Part shown: one piece after another, positions 30,664 to 38,932 of the stretch
How the letters are laid out: each line of letters opens with the position of its first letter
Numbering within the stretch: position 1 is the stretch's first letter
Assembly: GCA_009829735.1 (NCBI GenBank)
Contig: CM020620.1
Location: forward strand, 15,597,186-15,661,185
Length of the DNA: 64,000 bases
Source of the DNA: Pyropia yezoensis
Lineage: Eukaryota > Rhodophyta > Bangiophyceae > Bangiales > Bangiaceae
Direction of reading: 5' to 3'
Made by a program: the position numbers and the translations under genes
The notes under the pieces: generated by a model
Database searches by the model: none
Seen by the model: only the letters and a program-made list of their open reading frames with translations
What the model was told of the DNA's origin: nothing

Positions 30664-31473
30664 CTGCGGACAGAACTTATGTCCGTCATGCCCAGTTCCT
30701 CAAGTGGAGGAGCTGGTGAGGTGACGTCCTATTTGGAGCTCGTCAACTGGTTGTTGAGAGCCATGGTGGATGAAGCAGCGTTGGCTTCTCAAGTTGAGGA
30801 GCTTACCTAAGCTCACCAGGAAGAGGCTGAGGACGAGTTGTCCTTTGCGGAGCGAGTTCGTACGCTCAACAATCTTTGTGGGTTTCTTCATCCACAAGCT
30901 GTGGTGAAGAGTCGGTTTGTGGAGGGACTCCATTGGTCAGTCCGGATGGAGACCCGGGAGCATAACACTGCCCGGGCGACCCTGGCCGAGTTGGCCAGGT
31001 TCGCCTACCGCAGAGGTGAGGCCTACTGCAAGTTGCGGGAGGAACAACGCCAGGAGCGTCAGGCCGAGCTGGCCAAGGAACGCGAGGAGGCGCGCCAGGC
31101 AAGAGAGCTGAGGGAGGCGCGCCGAATCCGCAAGGAAAGGGTGGTAGCTGCCGTGGGAACTTCCCAGGGTACCTCTTCGTCTTCCCCAGTCGGGAAGACC
31201 CCTCCGGGAACTGACAATCGGTGTTGGAACTGCAACTCCGATGGACACTGGGCATAAGATTGCCCCAAGTTGAGTAAACGCATTCAACAACTTGTTAAGA
31301 ATGCGAGTAGGAAGTAGGCTACGAACGAAGGACGTTCACGCCGCGAGGGTGGGCCTCGACCGGTAGTGGCGGTTGCCACACCCTCGGCGGAGGGGGCGGA
31401 CACGTCGTCCTCAGGTTCGTCGTCTTCCCCGTCGCCCTCAGATTCGGACGCCAAGTCGGCGGGAAACGAATGA
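30664..31473 (+). pseudogene. gag of element A, 3' part
   Basis: Continues the gag frame after the second GCGAC copy. It has the rest of the capsid-like region (SYLELVNWLLRAMVDEA, ELSFAERVRTLNNLCGFL, SRFVEGLHWSVRMETRE), an Arg/Glu-rich helix, and a CCHC zinc knuckle (CWNCNSDGHW...DC) in which one spacer codon is TAA. Other in-frame stops are a TAA near 30808 and a TAG near 31315; the natural stop is the TGA at 31471-31473 after the frameshift heptamer. With three stops and a 10.7-kb insertion, this gag is dead. Confidence 0.85.
31461..31467 (+). promoter_or_regulatory. Candidate -1 frameshift site, gag-pol of A
   Basis: GGGAAAC in the gag frame as G-GGA-AAC, followed one codon later by the gag TGA. 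Pol lies in the -1 frame. It is the same heptamer and spacing style as in element B. Confidence 0.7.
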
Positions 31474-34400
31474 CCGTTGGAGCTGGCCGTCCGAAGCTCA
31501 CAACGGCAGCCTCGGCCAAGTGGGTCAAGAGGACGAACCAACCGTGCCGGATACTGCGGCGACCTAAGGGAGTCCGCCCACCTCGGGTAGGACTCCCCAA
31601 GAACGTAAACCCACGTCGGGTCATCGCAGTGCTGACGGGTGAAAACTTCCAGGTGGCTGGACGGGTGCAACGTGCCCTTGGCCGTGCCTGTTGTGCCCGT
31701 ATCGTACTTGATACCGGGTCAGGAGCCTCCTTGATACGCAAGTCGCTATTACCAAAGGAGATGAAGCTCCAACGCTGGAGGTCTAAAGCTGACCATCTGA
31801 TCGATATCAATGGTGGGGTACTTCCCATCGCTGGTGCCGTGACCCTACCAACTAGGTTGGGGACCCATGAGGTCGACGTGACCTATGGAGTAGTTGAGAA
31901 TATATCGGTACCCCTGCTTCTGGGTACCCCTTATGTTGTAACACAAGTGCCTTTGATTTGTGGCCCTGAGTATTGGGTCAAGTTGATGAATGGGGAGACC
32001 ATCCCCATCCTTGGTAAGGGAAAGTCTGTGGCTCCTGTGACAGTCTCACAGTCGAAGCCTGATTGCTCTGTGAGGGAAGGGTTTACTGCTACCCTGCGTT
32101 TAGCCCGTAAAGTCACGTTGCCCCCCAACTCGGTGGCGCACGTTGACGTTGTAACTGATTATACGGGGAACGGGTTGGTGCACCCTCACCCCCGTCTTGC
32201 TCGCAAGCACCAAGTGCATGTTGCACTTGGCACGATGGACTCCAAAGCCGGAGTCCCGTGGAAGATCCAGGTTATGAAGCTGAGCTCGTCGCCCAAGTAC
32301 TTCAAGTCGGGAGCCAATTTCGGCTGTATCGACCAACATGAGGGACCGGTAGTAGCGGTCACCCTCAATGCGGGCGCGAGTAGCGACCCGAAGTCCGGAA
32401 AGGAGAAGCACCCAGCCAAGTCGGCCGCCTCTCCTCGGCCACATGTGAACATGCAGGGTGTTCCACCCAAGTTGAGGGTTCAAGTTGAACGCCTCTTGGA
32501 CCAATATCACAAGTTGTGGGATGGTCAATTGGGACTCATGAGAGCCACCCAACACCGGATCGAGTTGAAGCCCGGTGCACCCCCTATACGTCAACAACCG
32601 TATAGGGGAGGACCCCGTTCAAGGGCCCTCGTTAAGGAGCAAGTTGCTCGCATGGAGGCCCTCGATGTGATCGAGGCCAGCAACGCCGAGTGGGCGAGTC
32701 CGGTGGTTATCGTCCCCAAAGTTGATGGGACCCCCCGGTTCTGTATCGACTACCGTAAGCTCAACGAGAGCACGGTGAAGGACAGTTATCCCCTACCTAG
32801 GATGGACGACTGTCTGGACTCTCGGGGGGAGGCAAACGTGTTCTCTACCCTGGACTGTAACGCGGGGTACTGGCAAATTCCCATTGCCCCGGAAGACAGG
32901 CATAAATCTACCTTTACCTGTCACTGTGGTACCTACCAGTGCAAGCGATTACCGTTTGGACTGTGTAACGCGCCGGCAACTTTCCAGCGCGCTATGGACA
33001 TGATTCTGGCCGAAGTACGGTGGCAGATCTGTCTCGTGTACCTAGACGATATCATTGTGTTCTCCCGAAGTCCGGAGGAACACATTGGCCATCTTGGCCA
33101 GGTGTTCAAGCTACTTGCTGACGCCGGTGCGTCACTCAAGGCGAGTAGGTGCCACCTCTTCACTCAAGAGGTGGAATACTTGGGACATGTTGTCCGTCCG
33201 GGGCTCCACAGTGTCAACGAGAAGAACTTGAGGGCCATCCGTAAGGCTCAGTACCCCCGGACCCAGACCCAGATGAGGAGCTTCCTCGGGATGTGTAACG
33301 TGTACCGACGTTTCACCAAGGGCTTCGCCAAGGTGGCGAAGCCATTGAATGAGCTAGTCAGCTCAACGCTACCGAAGAACCTGCCTCCCCCAAGTCGGGT
33401 GGAGCAGGAATCCTTTGAGACTCTTCGGGACCTTCTGCTGAAGCCCCCTATCTTGGCTATTCCCAGGTTGGGAGGCCACTACATCCTGGATGTGGACGCT
33501 AGCTACGACCAACTTGGTTGTGTGTTGCTTCAGCAGCAGCCGGACAAGGAGTACTTGCCGGTGGGATACTTCAGCAAGGGGCTGAACTCGGCTGAGAAGA
33601 ACTACGGAGTCACCGAGTTGGAAAGACTCGCAGTGGTGTGGGCGGTGACGTCACTTCGTCACTACCTAGAGGGTGAGAAGTTCCTCATCCGCTGTGACCA
33701 CCGCGCGTTGCAGTTCATCTTTAAGACGGATTGTACGAACACTCGTCTCAACCGGTGGAGGGTGCGACTGGCACCCTTCAACTTTGATATTGAGCACCGA
33801 CCTGGCAGGCAACATGCCCTTGCCGACGGCCTTTCTCGGGTACCTACCGAGGGACTGGACACTAACCCAGGCGATGAGGACATCCCCATCGTGGGGGTAG
33901 TCACGCGCTCGGGTCAGGCGTTGAACCCCGAAGCGCCAGGGAACAAGAAGTACTTGCCCCTGTCCCTAGACGAGGTGGTGAAGGCCCAGGCCGAGGATCC
34001 CTTCTGCAAGTCGCAGAGGGATACAGTGGATACAGTGACGGAGACGCGGTTCCTTCTCGGAGACGATGGCCTCCTCATGAGGAGGGGGGTAGTCCAGGGG
34101 ACCGAACTACTTGTCGTCCCCGCATCTCTCAAGGACAGTATTCTTGAGAGGGAGCATAACGCCCCCACCGGTGGACATCTGGGGTCTAGTAAACTCTACC
34201 AGACCCTGAGGACCAGGTACTACTGGCCGTCCATGGTGGTGGACATCTATAGTTGGGTGGCTGCCCGCACAAGTTGTGCGCAGAACCGTCTGATGGAACG
34301 GCGGCCTACTACGGCTATACTACTGTTCCCGGCCAAGGAGCCCTTTGCCGCGTTGGCAATGGACATCCTTGGGCCACTGCCAGTGACCGAGGAGGGCAAC

Positions 34401-35453
34401 CAGTACCTCCTGGTCATCTGTGACCGCTTCACGAAACTTACGCGAGCGATCCCACTGGCAGAGATCACGGCCATGTCGGTCGTGTCAGCCTTCCTAGATC
34501 ACTGGGTTGCCACGTATGGCATCCCGGACAGTACACTATCGGATAATGGACTGCAATTTGCGTCTGTACTGTTTCAGGGAGTGCTGGATTTGTTAAGGGT
34601 CAAGGCAAACTATGCCACCCCCTACCACCCACAAACTAATGGGCAGGTGGAGCGCTTCAACAAAACTATTGTTCGACAGCTGCGCCACTATGTGAGTGAG
34701 CACGTGAAAACGTGGGACCAATACATTTCTATTCTTACAACCGCCTACAATTCGCAGGTTCACTCATCTACCGGGGAAGTGCCCCTCGCTTTTGTGACCC
34801 CACGTCGCGTGCGGTCTATTGCCGTGCGGCGGCCGCTCCCAACTAGGGAGGATGGTGGCAGTACGCCTACTTCTACTGAGAGTAAGGCGGAGTTCGCTGC
34901 TAGGCATAAAAACCTCATCCCTAAAGTCAGGGCTGAGACGGACAAAGCACAAAGACGCTATAAGCGTACCTTTGACAAGAAGGTGCGCAATGCTAAGCAT
35001 GTCCCCGAGCAGGGTGACTGGGTACTGGTTCACTCACACACCCCAACTGGGGGTAAGTTGGTATTCCAGACGAAGGGGCCGTACCAGGTCCTTCGTACTG
35101 ATGGGCGGCGCTTCACCATCGAAAGTGACGATGGGGTCCGCACAGTGAACGGACAGGACGTGGTCAAAGTTGCACCACCGCCTGCAGGCGACCCAGCTTG
35201 GCCGCGGGCGCTGGAAGCGTGGCGCCTACCCTCGCTACCTGCGGTCAAACAGGGCCCGCAGGAGTACGTGTTCGATAAGTTCATCGACCACGGCTGGGAT
35301 GAGCACACTAACCGCCTCATGCTGAGGGTGCGTTGGTTCGGCTACAAAGCCAAGGATGATACGTGGGAATATGTGGAGGACCTTCCCGCTGAGAAGGTCC
35401 GGGCGTACTGTGCCCGGAATGAGATAGACCCTAACAGCCCCCCCTCAACGTGA
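31470..35453 (+). CDS. pol: Pol polyprotein of family A
   Basis: 1,327 residues without a stop. Domains: aspartic protease (IVLDTGSGASLIRK), reverse transcriptase (FCIDYRKLNEST, RLPFGLCNAPATFQR, YLDDIIVFSR), RNase H (YILDVDASYDQLGC, VTELERLAVVWAV, RCDHRALQFIF), integrase zinc module, integrase core with the DDE residues (MDILGPLPVTEEG, LSDNGLQFAS, PQTNGQVERFNK) and a clear chromodomain (YVFDKFIDHGWDEHTNRL, RWFGYKAKDDTWEYVEDLP), so this is a chromovirus. One defect: the first Cys of the integrase CxxC pair appears to be Arg (ARTSCAQNR, where family B has CHPC). The ATG at 31470 overlaps the gag stop, but frameshifting is the likelier way in. Pol is intact although gag is broken. Confidence 0.94.
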   Translation: MTVGAGRPKLTTAASAKWVKRTNQPCRILRRPKGVRPPRVGLPKNVNPRRVIAVLTGENFQVAGRVQRALGRACCARIVLDTGSGASLIRKSLLPKEMKLQRWRSKADHLIDINGGVLPIAGAVTLPTRLGTHEVDVTYGVVENISVPLLLGTPYVVTQVPLICGPEYWVKLMNGETIPILGKGKSVAPVTVSQSKPDCSVREGFTATLRLARKVTLPPNSVAHVDVVTDYTGNGLVHPHPRLARKHQVHVALGTMDSKAGVPWKIQVMKLSSSPKYFKSGANFGCIDQHEGPVVAVTLNAGASSDPKSGKEKHPAKSAASPRPHVNMQGVPPKLRVQVERLLDQYHKLWDGQLGLMRATQHRIELKPGAPPIRQQPYRGGPRSRALVKEQVARMEALDVIEASNAEWASPVVIVPKVDGTPRFCIDYRKLNESTVKDSYPLPRMDDCLDSRGEANVFSTLDCNAGYWQIPIAPEDRHKSTFTCHCGTYQCKRLPFGLCNAPATFQRAMDMILAEVRWQICLVYLDDIIVFSRSPEEHIGHLGQVFKLLADAGASLKASRCHLFTQEVEYLGHVVRPGLHSVNEKNLRAIRKAQYPRTQTQMRSFLGMCNVYRRFTKGFAKVAKPLNELVSSTLPKNLPPPSRVEQESFETLRDLLLKPPILAIPRLGGHYILDVDASYDQLGCVLLQQQPDKEYLPVGYFSKGLNSAEKNYGVTELERLAVVWAVTSLRHYLEGEKFLIRCDHRALQFIFKTDCTNTRLNRWRVRLAPFNFDIEHRPGRQHALADGLSRVPTEGLDTNPGDEDIPIVGVVTRSGQALNPEAPGNKKYLPLSLDEVVKAQAEDPFCKSQRDTVDTVTETRFLLGDDGLLMRRGVVQGTELLVVPASLKDSILEREHNAPTGGHLGSSKLYQTLRTRYYWPSMVVDIYSWVAARTSCAQNRLMERRPTTAILLFPAKEPFAALAMDILGPLPVTEEGNQYLLVICDRFTKLTRAIPLAEITAMSVVSAFLDHWVATYGIPDSTLSDNGLQFASVLFQGVLDLLRVKANYATPYHPQTNGQVERFNKTIVRQLRHYVSEHVKTWDQYISILTTAYNSQVHSSTGEVPLAFVTPRRVRSIAVRRPLPTREDGGSTPTSTESKAEFAARHKNLIPKVRAETDKAQRRYKRTFDKKVRNAKHVPEQGDWVLVHSHTPTGGKLVFQTKGPYQVLRTDGRRFTIESDDGVRTVNGQDVVKVAPPPAGDPAWPRALEAWRLPSLPAVKQGPQEYVFDKFIDHGWDEHTNRLMLRVRWFGYKAKDDTWEYVEDLPAEKVRAYCARNEIDPNSPPST

Positions 35454-35564
35454 GGGAAGGCCGAGTAGCAGTGCCAAGAGAGTGCTTCAAGTCGAAGTGG
35501 TACGCAGAGTGGCTTTTAACTACAGCCCTAACCCTCACACTCTCACAACAAAGGCAGCTGCCAA

Positions 35565-37508
35565 CTAGGCATGCATGCTAGACACTCCAACCCCACGGCC
35601 CTCGCCCTCACGTGGAGGCGAGCGGCGAGACCCACGCCGATAACGCTCCCCACCAGTCGGCGGGGCCGGCGGCTCCAAGTCTGAACCGTCGCGCCCCTCA
35701 CGGTCGCGGAAGTGGCGACGACCGCGGCTGCCCTTCTGCTTAGTCTTGCGCGCAAGTTGGCGACGCAGACGCCGGATCGAATCCGACTCTGACGGAGTGG
35801 AGGACTCGGAGACGGAGTAAGACAGCTCGTCTTCCGATACGGAGGGAGAGCGCCGCGAGCGTCGGCGACGACGGCGAGGAGGCGAGTATGCCCGGCTCGC
35901 ACGACGTTTGCCACGCCCAAGTGGGGCTGGCTCGAGCACAATAGCTCCGATGCGAGCCAACTCGGCCGTCATAAACTCCGCCACCGACTCGCAACTCGCG
36001 GTCGCCACCGCAGTACGAACGCGCTCCTCAAGTTGAGGAGTCTCGGAAACTTGAAGGGTTGCGGTCGACGCGGACAACCAGGAGATGGTGCGCACCAACG
36101 TGGTGATCATCATCTCTGAGGTCAGAGGCGTGGCCGGTAACACCAACTTGGGGTAAACCGTCAGAAGAGTGGCCCCCAAGTTGGGGGACACCGGGGCGGA
36201 CGACTCAACGGCCACGCTAATCGGGATGTCCCCGTGCGGCTGGTAGGGGACAGGAGGAAGTGGAGGGGCACGCCGAGGTGGCGGTGCCCGGGTGTAACTG
36301 CGACCCCTACTCGGGGCCCCCGCAGTGGGTTGAGTCATGTGGTCATCATGAGAAGGCACGGCCATCACTATGGCCTTGTCCGGGGGTGGCGCAGTGTGGC
36401 GATCCACCCCCGGGGCATGCGGGTAGTCCCCGATGCCCAACCCCTCTCGTAGTACCACACGGCCGTCGTGAAGTTCACGAGCGACCCATACGAACTGGCG
36501 AAGTGCGCCATCGTCTTTGGGCCCACGAGTGGGGCGGCGCAACTTGTGCTCAATGCTCTCCCACTTGATAAACTTGTGGAGGCGGAGCATCTTCTCAAGT
36601 AGAGGGAGTTGTCCTGATGAGCACCCCTCAGCAACTAGCTGAGGGGTGAGCTGTTCCAAACCTAGGATAAGCCGGAGGGGATGATGCCAGAGCATCCCCC
36701 GCCGCAGGACACACGACACCCAGGTCGACATGACCTCGAGGAGCCACTGGGTGGCCAACGTGGCCCACACCAGGTGATCTGGGCTAGCCGTCAACATGAC
36801 GGAGCCGAAGTGGTCGAGCAACCGTGGCAGCAACGCAGGGAACCCGTAGGGGACCTCAACCTGAGGCCATCACTCGGGCTTCTTCGGGTAGTACTGCTCC
36901 TTACTAGGAGCTGACTGCTGCGGAAACTCAAGTTGAGCCGAGGTCACCAAGTAGGGACCTCGCCGGAAGTCCTTCTCCATCCGCACATCAAAGGGATGAG
37001 TGTGCGGATCGGACTCGTGAAGGTACGGGGGGCGAGTTGCCACCGCGTCCCAAGTAAAGGTCGGCAAGTCGCCGGGACCCGGGATAGTTCCCCCGCGGTC
37101 CACCATGGCCTTGGCCCGCTGTACGTCTTCGACCTCCTCGTCGTCCAGGAAGGCAAACTGGTCCGTCCTGAAGCCGGCAGGGAACCCGACCCTACGGGGA
37201 TACTTCTCCCATAGGCAGTCCCACACCCGACCCATCGCTGTGCCAAGTCGGCCACAGCGAAGAACAGTCAACCCCTCCTCATACAGAGGCCAAGCGGGGT
37301 AAAACCACCGCCCCAAGGCCTCACGCCGGACAACGTGTCCCGCCTCCGGGGGGGATCCCGCCGTCAACCCAAAGCCGGGTGACGCGGGAGTCCCATCCTC
37401 CGGAGTAACCGCGGAGCCCCCGTCGGAAGTCCCGGCGGGCGCTGCACCGTAGGAGGTGTCCTCCATACGTTCGCCAAGGGAGTCTGTCTCCACCCCCGGG
37501 GTCGCCAT
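35565..37508 (-). pseudogene. Antisense ORF of element A, one nonsense codon
   Basis: Homologous along its full length to the intact ORF at 12961-14904, with the same 647-codon length from the ATG at 37508 and no insertion or deletion that changes frame. The one break is a TGA at 36870-36872 where the A1 copy has TGG (Trp), about one third along. The Arg/Ser-rich C-terminus is kept. It lies antisense between pol, whose stop is 111 bp away in convergent orientation, and the 3' LTR. Confidence 0.85.
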
Positions 37509-37830
37509 GGCTCTCTTCAAGTTAGGGAGAGACGCCCTGGCTACAGAAGCACGAGACCCACATCGAGTTGAGGGGGGCTCGGATCGTGGATAGATGGGTG
37601 GCCTCCCCAGCGTGGGGCGGCCCAGGGGAAGGTGAATGGGATGTGGTGGTGGTGGTGAAGTGAGAACCGGGGAGAGCAAGCTGCTGAGTGGGCAAGCTTG
37701 AGGAGAGGGGCGGTCAACGTGACCGCCTCCACATCCGCGTTACGTACTCGAGGGGGGACAGCAAGTCGCGCCCCCAACGCCGAGACGTGCGTTTACGCAC
37801 CCCCTCACAGGGCCGACCGGGTCGGTCGGA

Positions 37831-37846
37831 ACTGAGGAGAGGGGAG
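37831..37846 (+). promoter_or_regulatory. Polypurine tract of element A
   Basis: ACTGAGGAGAGGGGAG directly before the 3' LTR. The same sequence, reversed, lies next to the 3' LTR of element A1. Confidence 0.7.
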
Positions 37847-38315
37847 TGTGGCAGTATTGGCTCCCAGGTAGGGGGGCAACACGAGCGATGCAAGGGGCGG
37901 CAGGCCACTAGCCTGACCCGTTCCTCCCCCTGCATTTGGGTCCATATTCCCTAAGTTTGGAATAGTTAGCTTAATAGTAAATCCAACTTGGATTTGAGGG
38001 TTTTCTGCATTTATCGTCTTGAATTTTCGTGTGGCCCGGTAGGCAGGTGCTGGGGTGGGAGATTCTGAGTGGCGAGGTTCTGAGGGGACTCTGGGGGGAT
38101 AAGGGGAGGGACAGCGGGGCTTGGCCCTGCGTCCCCGTCCCGACCAAGAAACTGTTGGACCACACACCATCTTCTTGTTTGTCCGTGGGGGGATTGCCCC
38201 ACAACAGGGATAGAGTGTGTGCGACTTGCACTTCTTCCGGTTCCCCCGACACATGAGGCAGCCCTTGCACACCGCCCCAACTTGGGCGTCGCGTGTGTGA
38301 GAGGTTTTTGCCACA
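37847..38315 (+). repeat. 3' LTR of element A
   Basis: 469 bp, TGTGGCA...TGCCACA. Its right end lies only about 40 bp from the stop codon of the SWIB-domain gene. Confidence 0.92.
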
Positions 38316-38353
38316 CCATGCAGGCCTGGATAAAATAAAAAAACTTCCATACA

Positions 38354-38932
38354 TCAGGACCACGAACGTGGCACTGCCCTCCACTTCTGCACACCACACT
38401 CATCAATCACTTGACGTACCTGGAGAAAAGTGCACTCTTCCACACCAAGGATGGCGCGCAGATCCGAATCAGGGCGGAACCTGGTCTGGTCGTCTTGCAC
38501 TTGTAGACAGCGCACTCTCACGTACCTCGAGATGTACGTTGCGATGGCGGGGTGCGTGGAGACTTCACGACCCAGAAAGCGCCGCAGATACCCCCGCACG
38601 ATCAAGGGTTTGTGCGGGCCCTTCAGCTTGGCGGGATGGCCCGGATACTCCAATGTTGGACGTGCTTCACGGTCGTCCATGTGCAACCCGCGCACAGGGT
38701 CCACGGCAGAGACCGAGGGCCATCCGACCCAGCAGCAGACAACAACGGCCCCAGAAGCATCGGTGAGGCGGCGCAGCAACACGTGCCGGATGCACCGCCT
38801 CCGGACACGCCGCCAGAGAGACCTAAAATGGAGACGTATCTGACATGCATGCCGAGGACCCAGCACTGGGCACCAGGCGACCGGCGCGTCACCGCCAAAG
38901 GAGCGCTGCCCGCGCCGACCCCACCGACGCAT
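38354..38932 (-). CDS. SWIB/MDM2-domain protein
   Basis: The reverse-strand frame ends with a recognisable SWIB fold: IVRGYLRRFLGREVSTHPAI, then ATYISRYVRVRCLQVQDDQT, then RFRPDSDLRAILGVEECTFL, ending QVRQVIDE. This follows the SWIB pattern of an L-x2-FLG helix, a YI helix, LQ...D, and a final LR-x-ILGV...F helix. SWIB domains occur in BAF60-type chromatin-remodelling subunits and in small plastid or nuclear proteins of plants and algae. The first 100 residues of the frame are Arg-rich and I cannot fix the start codon; an intron or a start near 38770 is possible. The gene ends next to element A, which may have cut its original 3' end. Confidence 0.65.
   Translation of the reverse strand: MRRWGRRGQRSFGGDAPVAWCPVLGPRHACQIRLHFRSLWRRVRRRCIRHVLLRRLTDASGAVVVCCWVGWPSVSAVDPVRGLHMDDREARPTLEYPGHPAKLKGPHKPLIVRGYLRRFLGREVSTHPAIATYISRYVRVRCLQVQDDQTRFRPDSDLRAILGVEECTFLQVRQVIDECGVQKWRAVPRSWS

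Larger units (their letters stand above)
18181..38315 (+). mobile_element. Ty3/gypsy family A, long element interrupted by family B
   Basis: LTRs at 18181-18649 and 37847-38315 (469 bp each, about 15 differences) enclose, in order, a primer-binding site, gag, pol with protease-RT-RNase H-integrase-chromodomain, an antisense ORF and a purine tract. The 10,753-bp family-B element sits inside gag. Without it the element is about 9.4 kb. The outer flanks are GGCAC and CCATG, so no target duplication is visible: the two ends may have come together by recombination, or the duplication has decayed. The integrase order and chromodomain place it among the chromoviruses. Confidence 0.9.

Noticed and set aside
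18181..38315. Target-site duplication for element A (GCAGGC occurs near both ends)
   Set aside because: The two copies are not at the LTR borders (offset by 2 and 4 bases), so it is probably coincidence.
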